From assembly GCA_900314365.1 (NCBI GenBank), contig OMVH01000006.1, forward strand, positions 1 through 10,172: DNA of 10,172 nucleotides. Direction: 5' to 3'. The notes under the pieces were generated by a model. The model had not been told where the DNA came from and did not search any database. It was given only the letters and a program-made list of their open reading frames with translations. Of this stretch, positions 1 through 7,827 are shown in pieces. Made by a program: the position numbers and the translations under genes. Source of the DNA: an uncultured Prevotella sp. (GTDB lineage: Bacteria; Bacteroidota; Bacteroidia; Bacteroidales; Bacteroidaceae). Numbering within the stretch: position 1 is the stretch's first letter; the number at the start of each line of letters is the position of its first letter.

Positions 1-100
1 CCCTCGAGGTCCGATCTCGAGCGAAAAGTACTCAAAAAAGGCTCTCAAAGCACTCGGATTTTCTCTATTTCGAGATTTTCATTTGTAAAGGATTCGGTTA

Positions 101-128
101 GCGTTAGCATTATTTAACGCCCGTTTTT
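101..128 (+). terminator. Possible weak intrinsic terminator of an upstream gene
   Basis: GCGTTA (101-106) and TAACGC (115-120) form a perfect 6-bp stem with an 8-base loop, followed after CCG by five T residues (124-128). This is the form of a factor-independent terminator on the + strand. The stem is short and the T run is offset by three bases, and no gene is seen to its left in the window, so the call is tentative. Confidence 0.3.
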
Positions 129-156
129 CCGTATCAAAAATCAAAGTTTTCCATTG

Positions 157-212
157 CACACTCTCTCAGATTTGAGTGTCCATACACACTCTCTCAGGTT
201 TGAGTGTCCATA
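157..212. repeat. Two tandem 28-bp copies, each with an internal palindrome
   Basis: Copies at 157-184 and 185-212 directly abut and differ at a single base (A versus G in the CTCAG[A/G]TTTG core). Each contains ACACTC and its exact complement GAGTGT separated by 10 bases, so each copy is a dyad able to form a 6-bp hairpin or to bind a dimeric protein. The array ends about 70 bases before the -7 box of aguA. Two readings are possible: a duplicated operator or activator site for aguAB, or a small two-copy minisatellite without function. Confidence 0.7.
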
Positions 213-259
213 TTGTACCATTTCTTTGTTTCCAAGATTATTTCCTTCTATTATTCGCC

Positions 260-288
260 TTTAGTCTCAATGATAATGCGTATCTTTG
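260..288 (+). promoter_or_regulatory. Probable aguAB promoter (Bacteroidota type)
   Basis: TATCTTTG at 281-288 is a full match to the TAnnTTTG -7 element used by the primary sigma factor of Bacteroidota. The -33 element is poor: TTTA at 260-263 is 17 bases away and TTCG at 254-257 is 23 bases away, against the usual 19-21. Transcription would begin near 294-296 and leave a leader of only about 15 bases before the ATG at 310. That fits a group whose genes do not rely on Shine-Dalgarno pairing. Confidence 0.55.
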
Positions 289-309
289 CCCTGAATAAGA
301 ACAAGTTTT

Positions 310-1401
310 ATGACCTCTCAGCAATTGTCATTCCCTCACAGCCCGTCCGCCGTCAACGAAAACTGGCGTCTTCCCGCCGAGTGGGAAGAGCAGGACTGTG
401 TGCAGCTCACGTGGCCTCATGCAGGCACTGACTGGGCTCCTTACCTCAAGGAAATCACTGCCACCTTCATTGCTATGGCCCGTACTATCACTGACCATGA
501 GCGGCTTATCGTGGTTACGCCTCATGCGGCCGGACTTGACAGGATGCTCTACGACCGACTCGGCGCCTGGGCTTATGGTCGTACGGTCATTGTGGAGGCT
601 CCCACCAATGACACCTGGGCTCGCGACCACGCCCCGCTCACCCTTGTCAGTACCGATGAAGGTCATCCGGATTTCCGGTTGCTCGATTTCTGTTTCAATG
701 GTTGGGGCGAAAAGTTTGCCGCCGATTTCGACAATGCTATCAACAGCCGGCTCTTTGCCGCAGGCCTTTTTAACGGACAGCCTGAATCGCATTCTGACTT
801 TGTACTCGAAGGCGGTTCCGTGGAATCGGACGGACATGGTACGGTCTTCACTACGAGTTGCTGTCTGCTGGCTCCTCACCGCAATCAGCCCCTTGACAGA
901 GCTCAGCTTGACAATCGGTTAAGGTCGATGCTGCGTGCCCGACGAATAGTCTGGCTCGACCACGGAGAACTCATAGGTGATGATACCGACGGCCATATCG
1001 ATACGCTCGTGCGCATTGCCCCTGCTGACACCCTGCTCTACGATGCTTGCACCGACAGTCTTGATCCCCAGTTCGATGGACTGAAGGCACTTGAAGCTCA
1101 GTTGCGAACACTTCGTACGCTCGATGGCAAGCCCTATCAGCTCGTGCCCCTGCCCTTGCCTGAACCTCTCTATGATGGTTCCGACCGACTGCCTGCCACC
1201 TATGCCAACTTCTTAGTCATCAACGGAGCTGTGCTCTGTCCAACCTATGGACAGCCCTCAAACGACAGCCGCGCCTTAGAATTGCTCGGAGAAGTTTTCC
1301 CCGGGCGCGACGTCATAGGCATCGACTCTTGTACAGCCGTTCGTCAGCATGGTTCACTGCATTGTCTCTCCATGCAATATCCCAAGGGCGTACTGCGATG
1401 A
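310..1401 (+). CDS. aguA: Agmatine deiminase
   Basis: Hydrolyses agmatine to N-carbamoylputrescine and ammonia in the cytoplasm. This is the middle step of the arginine decarboxylase route to putrescine. The 363 residues match the usual family length. The pentein-fold motifs of the agmatine/peptidyl-arginine deiminase family are present in order: TWARDHAP at 102-109, FNGWGEKF at 129-136, LEGGS at 166-170, DDTDGHID at 224-231 with the catalytic His229, CPTYG at 310-314, and HGSLHCLSMQYP at 347-358 with the nucleophile Cys352. The ATG at 310 follows the TATCTTTG promoter box closely. The gene lies 37 bases upstream of aguB, which takes its product, so the two form one operon. A peptidyl-arginine deiminase is less likely because of the short length, the lack of a secretion signal and the aguB partner. 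Confidence 0.93.
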   Translation: MTSQQLSFPHSPSAVNENWRLPAEWEEQDCVQLTWPHAGTDWAPYLKEITATFIAMARTITDHERLIVVTPHAAGLDRMLYDRLGAWAYGRTVIVEAPTNDTWARDHAPLTLVSTDEGHPDFRLLDFCFNGWGEKFAADFDNAINSRLFAAGLFNGQPESHSDFVLEGGSVESDGHGTVFTTSCCLLAPHRNQPLDRAQLDNRLRSMLRARRIVWLDHGELIGDDTDGHIDTLVRIAPADTLLYDACTDSLDPQFDGLKALEAQLRTLRTLDGKPYQLVPLPLPEPLYDGSDRLPATYANFLVINGAVLCPTYGQPSNDSRALELLGEVFPGRDVIGIDSCTAVRQHGSLHCLSMQYPKGVLR

Positions 1402-1438
1402 GCGGAAATTCGAACTCACACTATAAAATAAGAATAAA

Positions 1439-2320
1439 ATGTTAAGAATAGGTATACTGCAACAGCACAATACAGCCGACCGCAAGGATAACATTCGTCG
1501 TCTGGGCGAAGGCATTGCCGACCTGGCTCATCGTGGGGCCAAACTCATTGTCCTGCAGGAGCTGCACAACTCACTCTACTTCTGTCAGACAGAGGATGTA
1601 AACAACTTCGATCTTGCTGAGCCCATCCCCGGACCCTCAACGGGGTTCTATGGCGAGCTGGCCCGTCAGTTCGGGGTGGTTATCGTGACCTCCCTCTTTG
1701 AGCGGCGCGCACCGGGACTCTACCACAATACGGCCGTGGTGCTCGATGCCGACGGCAGCATTGCTGGTGTCTACCGTAAGATGCATATCCCCGATGACCC
1801 CGCTTACTATGAGAAATTCTACTTCACGCCCGGTGACCTTGGTTTTCATCCCATCGATACCCGTGTGGGCCGCTTAGGTGTTCTTGTGTGCTGGGATCAG
1901 TGGTATCCCGAAGCCGCACGCCTGATGGCACTGCAAGGAGCCCAGATGCTCATCTATCCCACAGCCATTGGCTATGAGAGCAGTGACACCAAAGAAGAAC
2001 AGCAACGCCAGCGCGAGGCCTGGACCACGGTGCAGCGAGGCCATGCCATAGCCAACGGACTCCCGGTGGTAACTGTCAACAGGGTGGGCTTCGAGCCCGA
2101 CCCGAGTGGGCAGACCGGTGGCATACAGTTCTGGGGCTCCAGCTTCATCGCCGGACCGCAGGGTGAGCTCTTCTACAGGGCTTCGGAGACGGAAGAAGAG
2201 AGTATCGTGGCTGATGTCGACCTTGAGCACAGCGAACAAGTGCGTCGATGGTGGCCTTTCCTGCGCGACAGACGCATAGATGCCTATACCGACATTGTAA
2301 AGCGGTATATCGACAGGTAA
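1439..2320 (+). CDS. aguB: N-carbamoylputrescine amidase
   Basis: Cleaves N-carbamoylputrescine to putrescine, CO2 and ammonia, completing the agmatine branch of putrescine synthesis. The 293-residue protein is a single-domain member of the nitrilase (carbon-nitrogen hydrolase) superfamily. The Glu-Lys-Cys triad is clear: Glu41 in VLQELHNS, Lys114 in YRKMHIPDD, and Cys151 in VCWDQWYPEAAR. The second glutamate region, YYEKFYFTPGD (123-133), and the sequence FWGSSFIAGP (231-240) are also typical of AguB. Its start ATG lies 37 bases after aguA with no terminator or promoter box between, so it depends on the aguA promoter. A strong terminator follows its stop by about 10 bases. The source of agmatine, an arginine decarboxylase, is not in the window. 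Confidence 0.94.
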   Translation: MLRIGILQQHNTADRKDNIRRLGEGIADLAHRGAKLIVLQELHNSLYFCQTEDVNNFDLAEPIPGPSTGFYGELARQFGVVIVTSLFERRAPGLYHNTAVVLDADGSIAGVYRKMHIPDDPAYYEKFYFTPGDLGFHPIDTRVGRLGVLVCWDQWYPEAARLMALQGAQMLIYPTAIGYESSDTKEEQQRQREAWTTVQRGHAIANGLPVVTVNRVGFEPDPSGQTGGIQFWGSSFIAGPQGELFYRASETEEESIVADVDLEHSEQVRRWWPFLRDRRIDAYTDIVKRYIDR

Positions 2321-2330
2321 TAGAAATTCT

Positions 2331-2359
2331 GAAGGTTCTGCAACAGCAGAACCTTTTTT
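2331..2359 (+). terminator. Intrinsic terminator of aguAB
   Basis: AAGGTTCTGC (2332-2341) and GCAGAACCTT (2346-2355) form a perfect 10-bp stem with the tetraloop AACA. T residues run from 2354 to 2359 at the base of the stem. It begins 11 bases after the aguB stop. On the - strand the stem is followed by CAGAATTTC rather than a T run, so it should be a weaker stop for the convergent gene that ends at 2369. Confidence 0.88.
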
Positions 2360-2368
2360 CGTCGGGGT

Positions 2369-2857
2369 TTATAAGTTGATGCTCACCGTCAGTGCTGGCT
2401 GGCGGGTTGAAGCTCCGAGGGGCAGTGGCGTCAGATGCTCCGTGCTTCCCATCGTCATGTTCACGCTCGCCTTGGCTTTATGGCGGGCACAGATGGCATA
2501 TATCAGCAGTGAAGTACCGGCCACAAAAAGTCCTGCTCCGGTCAAGAATATTGCTGTCATAGTTGAGGCTGTCCTGTCGGTTCTTCCCTCTTCCGCAGCA
2601 ACAAAGCCACCAATAAACCCCACTGCCATTCCGCCGGTTCCTATGACCATTGAGCTGATGCCCGTAATCATGCACACCTTGGAGCGCTTCCAGTAGCGTG
2701 TCTTCTTGTAGGGTTTCGGCTCTTTCACTTTGTTCATAGCCTCCACGTAGGCGGTGGGCACAATCGACAAGGCTTGTATGGAGTCGGCTTTGAAGTCCTC
2801 AGCATCTGCAATTACTGTACTGAAAACTGAAATCAAGATTAGCAGAATGTATCGCAT
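2369..2857 (-). CDS. Unknown small membrane protein with signal sequence
   Basis: I do not recognise the family. The reading frame is open from an ATG at 2893, but the ATG at 2857 is preferred because it places a typical signal sequence at the very N-terminus (MRYILLILISVFSTVIADAE), giving 162 residues. Counted from that start, a short basic stretch (KKTRYWKRSK, about 51-60) precedes a hydrophobic glycine-rich segment at about 61-88, then a polar loop EEGRTDRT, then a second hydrophobic segment at about 100-124. A basic turn ARHKAKA and a polar tail ending in LTVSINL follow. It is therefore likely an envelope protein with two membrane spans. It lies 63 bases downstream of the ClC gene on the same strand with no obvious promoter, so it may be the last gene of the fmt cluster. 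A functional link to chloride transport is not shown. Confidence 0.7.
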   Translation of the reverse strand: MRYILLILISVFSTVIADAEDFKADSIQALSIVPTAYVEAMNKVKEPKPYKKTRYWKRSKVCMITGISSMVIGTGGMAVGFIGGFVAAEEGRTDRTASTMTAIFLTGAGLFVAGTSLLIYAICARHKAKASVNMTMGSTEHLTPLPLGASTRQPALTVSINL

Positions 2858-2920
2858 AAAGTAGTATAGAAAGATGATTATTGTTTCGGCCATGCATCCT
2901 TGTCCGCTTCACGTCGGCAC

Positions 2921-4693
2921 CTATTCTGCAGAGAGGTCAGCCACGGTCTTGCGGTACATGGAGTAAAGCCTTGTGCGCGAGACGTAACCTATGAGTCGGT
3001 TGTTGATGTCGGTCACGGGCAGATAGTTGGTGTTCTTGGTATCGAACTTCTGCATCACCTCTTCCATAGGGTCATTGATGCCGAGTGTGGCCGGAACGGG
3101 AGTCATAATCTGCCGCACCTTCAGCCTCTCGTAGAGTTCTGTGCGGAACATGATGTGTCGTATCTTTGTAATGTCCACCTCGCCAAGCAGTGTGCCTGCA
3201 TCGTCGATGACGGGCAGAAAACTCGTGTGACTCTTGCTGATGGCATTGACGAGCTGGCCGAGTGTCATGTCGGGAGTCACCGAAGTGAAGTCCTTCACGA
3301 TGACGCTGTCCATGCTCATCAGGGTCAGGGCGGCTTTGTCGGTGTGATGGGTGATGAGGCGTCCTTCACGGGCCAGACGCATGGCGTAGATGCTGTGGGT
3401 CTCGAAGATACTGATGGTTACAACGGCCACGATGCTCACAATGATGAGCGGAATAAACAGCTCATAGCCGCCCGTAATCTCGGCAATGAGGAAGATGCCG
3501 GTCAGAGGAGCATGCATCACGGCTGCCATCACGGCTGCCATACCCAACAGCGTGAAGTTCTTCTCGGGAATGTAGATGCCCACTTGATAGACGTTCCACA
3601 TGCGTGCGAAGAGGAAGCCAGAGAAGCCCCCGATGAAGAGCGACGGGGCGAAGGTTCCGCCCACTCCTCCACTGCCGTTGGTGGCCGAGGTGGCGAAGAC
3701 TTTGGTCAGGATGACGAGAGCTACGTAGCAGAGCAACAGGTTGTCGTGGCCGTAGAAGAGCGAGTTGTTGAGTATCTGCCCCCAGTCTGCATCGGTCTTA
3801 CCATCAATGAGGATTCCGAGCGAATTGTATCCTTCGCCGTAAAGTACCGGGAAGAAAAAGATGAGCGAGCTTAGGACAACGCCTCCCACGACGAGTCTCA
3901 CATAAGGATGACTTTTCAAACGTGCAAAAAGTCCCTCGCAGGCCGTCATGGCGCGCATGAAGTAGAGACCCACAAAGGCACTGAAGAGCCCGAGGAGAAT
4001 GCAGGCCGGAACGCGCTCCACTGTCCATGCGCTGTCAAGATGGAAACTGTACATCGGGCTGCCTCCCACGAAGAGATAGCTGAAGCACGTGGCTGTGACG
4101 CTGGCGGTGAGGATGGGTAGCAATGATGCCATGCTCAGGTCGACCATGAGCACCTCGAGGGTGAATACGAGTCCGGCGATGGGAGCCTTGAAGATACCGG
4201 CTATACCTGCTGCGGCACCACAACCAACAAGCAGCATCAGAGTCTTGTTGTCGAGCTTGAAGAGCTGCCCCAGATTACTGCCGATGGCTGAGCCGGTGAG
4301 TACGATAGGGGCCTCGGCACCCACCGAACCACCGAAGCCGATGGTGATGGCTGAGGCTATTACCGACGACCAGCAGTTGTGAGCTTTCAGTCTTGACCGC
4401 TTCGTGGCTATGGCATAGAGCACTCGCGTGATTCCGTGGGAGATGTTGTCGCGCACGACATACTTTACAAAGAGAGAAGTGAGGTAGATGCCAACTACGG
4501 GAAATACCAAATACATCCAGTTTGACGATTTCTCCTTGAAACCGTCAGTGAGCATGAGCTGTATTTGTGCGATAAGCCAGTGGAGGATGTAGGCGGCGAC
4601 AGCTGCTAACAGACCGATGAAGAATGCAAGGATGAGCGTCATCTGACGGTCGGTCAGATGATTGTCCTTCCATGTGAGAAAACGCTGCATCAT
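2921..4693 (-). CDS. ClC-family chloride channel/transporter with two CBS domains
   Basis: Inner-membrane protein that moves chloride or similar anions, in this family either as a Cl-/H+ exchanger or as a passive channel. The 590 residues split into a ClC membrane domain (about 15-445) and a cytoplasmic tail with CBS domains at about 463-517 and 527-583, which usually sense adenine nucleotides. Filter-region motifs are visible: SHGIT at 85-89 in place of GSGIP, GAEAP at 125-129 with the gating glutamate Glu127, GGTFAP at 345-350, and Tyr436 in the last helix at the place of Tyr445 in E. coli ClcA. The proton glutamate of E. coli ClcA (Glu203) is Val181 here. The start is a double ATG, of which the first is used. 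It lies 43 bases after tsaC without a promoter, so it is part of the fmt-tsaC-clc transcript. Transport mode is uncertain. Confidence 0.92.
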   Translation of the reverse strand: MMQRFLTWKDNHLTDRQMTLILAFFIGLLAAVAAYILHWLIAQIQLMLTDGFKEKSSNWMYLVFPVVGIYLTSLFVKYVVRDNISHGITRVLYAIATKRSRLKAHNCWSSVIASAITIGFGGSVGAEAPIVLTGSAIGSNLGQLFKLDNKTLMLLVGCGAAAGIAGIFKAPIAGLVFTLEVLMVDLSMASLLPILTASVTATCFSYLFVGGSPMYSFHLDSAWTVERVPACILLGLFSAFVGLYFMRAMTACEGLFARLKSHPYVRLVVGGVVLSSLIFFFPVLYGEGYNSLGILIDGKTDADWGQILNNSLFYGHDNLLLCYVALVILTKVFATSATNGSGGVGGTFAPSLFIGGFSGFLFARMWNVYQVGIYIPEKNFTLLGMAAVMAAVMHAPLTGIFLIAEITGGYELFIPLIIVSIVAVVTISIFETHSIYAMRLAREGRLITHHTDKAALTLMSMDSVIVKDFTSVTPDMTLGQLVNAISKSHTSFLPVIDDAGTLLGEVDITKIRHIMFRTELYERLKVRQIMTPVPATLGINDPMEEVMQKFDTKNTNYLPVTDINNRLIGYVSRTRLYSMYRKTVADLSAE

Positions 4694-4736
4694 CGGGCTT
4701 TTGGTGTTGGGATGGAACTGATTTGCGGGGGTTGGC

Positions 4737-5306
4737 TCATTTCCTTATTATTGTTACCTCGCCCTTTGCGGTGAGCTTGATGATGCTCGACGGTGTGTGG
4801 GGCTTGTGCTCCTGGCGTCGGGAGAAGCATACGTAGTCGACAGCCTGAAGTAGTTCCTCGCTAATGTCACAGTAGTTCTGAGCTGCGGGCTCGCCGCTGA
4901 TATTGGCGCTTGTACTGACTATAGGCTTTTGAAAACGGTAGCAGAGTTCCTTGGAAAACGGTTCCTGGGTGATGCGCATAGCGATGCTGCCGTCGGAGGC
5001 AATGAGGTTGGGAGCCAGGTTGACGGCACCGTCAAGAATGATAGTGGTGGGTTTCGTGGCCAGTTCGAAGATGTCCCATGCCACGTTGGGTACGTCGCGG
5101 ACGTAGCGTTGAAGGCGTCCCTCAGAGTCGACGAGACAGATGAGGGCCTTTGAGTCGTCGCGGTGCTTGATGGCATACACTTTTGCTACGGCCTCGGCGT
5201 TGGTGGCGTCGCAGCCTATGCCCCAGACCGTATCGGTAGGGTAGAGTATAACACCGCCTTTCTTCATCACTTCGACGGCGTTCTTGATGTCTTGTTCTTG
5301 AGTCAT
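4737..5306 (-). CDS. tsaC: L-threonylcarbamoyladenylate synthase (YrdC/Sua5 family)
   Basis: Makes threonylcarbamoyl-AMP from threonine, bicarbonate and ATP. This is the first step of the t6A37 modification of tRNAs that read ANN codons, and TsaB/TsaD complete it. At 189 residues it is the short TsaC form, with a single YrdC domain and no Sua5 C-terminal domain. Visible motifs are LYPTDTVWGIGCDA (21-34), Lys47 and Arg49 with SKAL (52-55) in the nucleotide/threonine pocket, KPTTIIL (85-91) where PGPxT-type sequences often stand, STSANISGEP (131-140) and PSSII (172-176). It lies 30 bases after fmt and 43 bases before the ClC gene on the same strand. Two tRNA-related genes are thus co-transcribed with an anion transporter. 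A free YciO-like paralogue is the main alternative. Confidence 0.88.
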   Translation of the reverse strand: MTQEQDIKNAVEVMKKGGVILYPTDTVWGIGCDATNAEAVAKVYAIKHRDDSKALICLVDSEGRLQRYVRDVPNVAWDIFELATKPTTIILDGAVNLAPNLIASDGSIAMRITQEPFSKELCYRFQKPIVSTSANISGEPAAQNYCDISEELLQAVDYVCFSRRQEHKPHTPSSIIKLTAKGEVTIIRK

Positions 5307-5336
5307 AGTGTTCTTGGTTATGAGCCTGTGTCAGGC

Positions 5337-6317
5337 TTAGTGGAGTTCGTCTATATGGTTGCCGTTGAGGAACGAGCGTGCATCCATGCGCTTTTTGCCG
5401 GCCATTTGTAGCTCTGTGATGTCTAACCACTCGTCGGTACAGGCCACAAGGATGTGGCCGCGTTCGCTGGTTACTGTGCCGGGCTCCTCGCCGGCTGTCG
5501 TTTTTCCTGTTTTGTTGCAGCGGTACAGCTTTACCACGGATTTGCTTCCGTCGGGCAAAGTGGTCTCGGCCCAGGCTCCGGGTACTGGGCTTAGTCCGCG
5601 CACGAAGTCATAGATGTGCTTAGCCGTTTGGGTGAAGCTGATGTGACAAGTGTCCTTAAAGATTTTAGGAGCCTGGTGCAGTTCACCCGCTTCGGCTAAG
5701 AGCTGGTCCTGCGGCAGCGAGGATGTGGTGCCGCCGCCTTCAAGAATGCGATCAACTGTCTCCGTGGCGGCTTCGGCACCGAGAGCCATGAGTCCGTCGT
5801 AGACATATTCTACGTCGGCCTCGTCGGGGATGGCAAAGGGCTTCTGAAGAATGATGCGCCCGGTATCAATCTGCTGGTCAAGGAAGAAGGTGGTTACACC
5901 GGTTGTGGTCTCGCCGTTGATGATGGCCCAGTTGATGGGAGCGGCTCCCCGGTACTGTGGAAGCAGGGCAGCATGTACATTGAAAGTGCCAAAGCGCGGC
6001 ATCGACCACACCACCTCGGGGAGCATTCGGAAGGCCACCACTACTTGCAGGTCGGCATGGTAGGAGCGCAGTGTCTCTATGAAGTCAGGGTCTTTCATCT
6101 TTTCCGGTTGTAGCACAGGTATGCCCTGTGAGAGTGCATACCGCTTCACCTCCGAGGGGCGCAGAACGTCCTGATGGCGTCCTACAGGCTTGTCGGGCTG
6201 AGTTACTACAGCCACCACCTGATAGCCACCTTCTACGAGACGGCGTAGTGAGGCCACGGCGAACTCAGGAGTTCCCATAAAGATGATGCGGAGGTCTTTC
6301 TTTGATAACTTATTCAT
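5337..6317 (-). CDS. fmt: Methionyl-tRNA formyltransferase
   Basis: Transfers the formyl group of 10-formyltetrahydrofolate to Met-tRNAfMet for translation initiation. With the start at 6317 the protein has 326 residues, close to the 315 of E. coli. It has the N-terminal Rossmann formyltransferase domain: IIFMGTPEF at about 11-19, VTQPDKPVGR, and the catalytic trio Asn113, His115 (FNVHAALLPQYRGAAPINWA) and Asp151 (DTGRI). The OB-like C-terminal domain covers about 215-326. SLLP is AALLP here, a mild variation. The frame stays open for 97 more codons upstream, but those residues look unlike Fmt and overlap the promoter at 6372-6403. The ATG at 6317 begins MNKLSKKDLRIIF, just before the family homology. 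First gene of the fmt-tsaC-clc cluster. Confidence 0.95.
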   Translation of the reverse strand: MNKLSKKDLRIIFMGTPEFAVASLRRLVEGGYQVVAVVTQPDKPVGRHQDVLRPSEVKRYALSQGIPVLQPEKMKDPDFIETLRSYHADLQVVVAFRMLPEVVWSMPRFGTFNVHAALLPQYRGAAPINWAIINGETTTGVTTFFLDQQIDTGRIILQKPFAIPDEADVEYVYDGLMALGAEAATETVDRILEGGGTTSSLPQDQLLAEAGELHQAPKIFKDTCHISFTQTAKHIYDFVRGLSPVPGAWAETTLPDGSKSVVKLYRCNKTGKTTAGEEPGTVTSERGHILVACTDEWLDITELQMAGKKRMDARSFLNGNHIDELH

Positions 6318-6371
6318 TTCGCTTTTTGCTTTTCTTCGCTTGAGGAAGATCTTATCGGTATATCGACAACG

Positions 6372-6403
6372 CAAAGGTAGTTTTTTTTCATCTAATGGGC
6401 AAA
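6372..6403 (-). promoter_or_regulatory. Promoter of the fmt-tsaC-clc cluster
   Basis: Read on the - strand, TTTG (6403-6400), 20 bases, then TACCTTTG (6379-6372) is an exact match in sequence and spacing to the Bacteroidota -33/-7 promoter. Transcription should start near 6365 and give a leader of about 48 bases before the fmt ATG at 6317. A T/A homopolymer (6381-6388) lies within the spacer. Confidence 0.8.
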
Positions 6404-6431
6404 AGAAAGGATGCCTTTTTTCCGAATAAAG

Positions 6432-6463
6432 TTCGTGCGGCTCGACTGAAAATGTTACCTTTG
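6432..6463 (+). promoter_or_regulatory. Promoter of the MATE gene
   Basis: TACCTTTG at 6456-6463 is a full -7 match. TTCG at 6432-6435, 20 bases upstream, is a one-mismatch -33 box. Predicted transcription start is near 6470, giving a leader of about 23 bases before the ATG at 6493. The same -7 octamer is used by the divergent fmt promoter, and the two -33 boxes are about 28 bases apart, so a single bound protein could affect both. Confidence 0.72.
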
Positions 6464-6492
6464 TAGAGTCACTATAAATAGTATTACGGATA

Positions 6493-7821
6493 ATGAAGGC
6501 TAAGACTTGTGCTCTCACTCCAGTTGACCGCGACATTCTGCGGCTTGCCATACCATCAGTTGTCTCCAATGTGACGGTTCCTCTGCTAGGGCTCGTCGAC
6601 CTTGCCATCTCAGGTCATCTAGGCAGTGGAGTCTATATTGGGGCTATCAGCGTGGGCAGTATGATTTTTAACGTCGTTTACTGGCTCTTCGGGTTCCTCC
6701 GCATGGGGACGAGCGGTCTCACTTCACAGGCTTTTGGCCGCCGTGATGCGAAGTCCATGTCAGCGGTACTTGTCCGTTCCGAAGTCATTGGCTGCGTTTT
6801 GGGACTATGCTTCGTTGTATTGCAGGTGCCTTTGTGGTGGGTCGCTGTGAACGTGATTCGCCCGGGAACAGAGGTGGAGACTCTCGTGCGTACCTATTAT
6901 AATATATGCATATGGGGTGCGCCGGCTATGATGGGACTCTATGGACTGAACGGTTGGTTCGTCGGCATGCAGGACACGCGTACGCCTATGAAAGTGGCTA
7001 TAGCGCAGAATGTAGTCAACATCGTGGCATCACTCGTACTCGCTTTAGGATTGGACATGAAGTTGCAGGGCGTGGCTTTCGGAACGCTCATTGCACAGTG
7101 GAGTGGCCTCCTCCTGGCGCTTATTGGAGCTAAACGAATTGTGCGGGAGCATGGACTTGCGGTAAGTCTCACGTCCGACGTGCTCAGTGCCGCCGAGCTG
7201 AAGCGTTTTTTCAGTGTCAACTCCGACATCTTCCTTCGCACGTTGTTCCTTGTTGCCGTGAATCTCTTTTTTACTGCCGCTGGGGCACGGCAGAGTGACC
7301 TTGTACTTTCAGCCAACGCACTGCTTATCACTTTCTTTACACTGTTCTCTTATGTCATGGATGGCTTCGCTTTTGCCGGTGAAGCCCTCGGTGGACGATT
7401 CTTTGGAGCTGCCGATAGGTTGGGGTTCAGTGAAGTGGTGGATCGGCTCTTTCGGTGGGGATGGCTGTTGGCTCTGGTCTTTACGCTTGTCTATCTCGTT
7501 TGCGGCAATGCTCTCATTCATTTGCTTACCGACCAACCAGAAGTGGTTGGCGAGGCACAGAACTACTATCTTTGGGCGGTGGCCATACCGCTGTGTGGTT
7601 TTGCAGCCTTTGTGCTCGACGGCATCTTCATTGGTATTACGGCCACGCGTGCCATGTTGCTGTCATCGGCTTTAGCGGCCGCTGTATTCTTTGGGCTGTT
7701 TTTCGGATTGTTCCCCTCCATGGCGAATCACGCTCTCTGGCTGGCCTTGTTGGCTTATCTGTTGGTGAGAGGACTGGTAGAGGCTTGCTGGCTGAGGGTG
7801 AGAGGGGTGAAGTGGCAGTAA
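6493..7821 (+). CDS. MATE-family efflux transporter, DinF-like
   Basis: Inner-membrane multidrug/toxin exporter of the MATE family, expected to exchange cations (H+ or Na+) for organic substrates. The 442 residues form about 12 hydrophobic segments in two halves, the normal family length. The N-terminal signature is DinF-like: PLLGLVDLAISGHLG (30-44) with Asp36 in the position of the cation-site aspartate of helix 1, then GAISVGSMIFN and FLRMGTSGLTSQAFGRRD. NGWFVGMQDTRTPM and the second-half FAGEALGGRFFGA are also typical. The start at 6493 fits the promoter 30 bases upstream. It is transcribed divergently from fmt and ends 6 bases from the stop of the convergent Rpn gene with no terminator visible. 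The substrate cannot be read from the sequence. A DNA-damage role like that of E. coli dinF is not shown. Confidence 0.92.
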   Translation: MKAKTCALTPVDRDILRLAIPSVVSNVTVPLLGLVDLAISGHLGSGVYIGAISVGSMIFNVVYWLFGFLRMGTSGLTSQAFGRRDAKSMSAVLVRSEVIGCVLGLCFVVLQVPLWWVAVNVIRPGTEVETLVRTYYNICIWGAPAMMGLYGLNGWFVGMQDTRTPMKVAIAQNVVNIVASLVLALGLDMKLQGVAFGTLIAQWSGLLLALIGAKRIVREHGLAVSLTSDVLSAAELKRFFSVNSDIFLRTLFLVAVNLFFTAAGARQSDLVLSANALLITFFTLFSYVMDGFAFAGEALGGRFFGAADRLGFSEVVDRLFRWGWLLALVFTLVYLVCGNALIHLLTDQPEVVGEAQNYYLWAVAIPLCGFAAFVLDGIFIGITATRAMLLSSALAAAVFFGLFFGLFPSMANHALWLALLAYLLVRGLVEACWLRVRGVKWQ

Positions 7822-7827
7822 GCTACC

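Larger units (their letters stand above)
1..309. other. Intergenic region upstream of aguA
   Basis: No convincing gene is visible here. The short reading frame that starts near 204 runs into aguA in another frame and has low-complexity content, so it is not called. The stretch holds two CTCGAG palindromes at 3-8 and 16-21, a possible terminator hairpin at 101-128, a tandem 28-bp repeat at 157-212 and the likely aguA promoter at 281-288. It is more A+T-rich than the genes around it, as expected of a regulatory region. Any gene to the left of position 1 is outside the window. Confidence 0.7.

Noticed and set aside
1..21. Two CTCGAG palindromes as a cloning scar
   Set aside because: They are restriction-site sequences in form, but the surrounding DNA shows no vector-like sequence. 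Two 6-mers near the window edge are weak evidence.
2900..3874. Long + strand frame of 324 codons opposite the ClC gene
   Set aside because: Rich in His, Glu and Gly without any recognisable domain. It is the shadow of the GC-rich third positions of the well-supported ClC gene.
6318..6608. Upstream extension of the fmt reading frame
   Set aside because: The extra residues do not resemble Fmt, run through a consensus promoter and overlap the start of the MATE gene. The ATG at 6317 fits family length.
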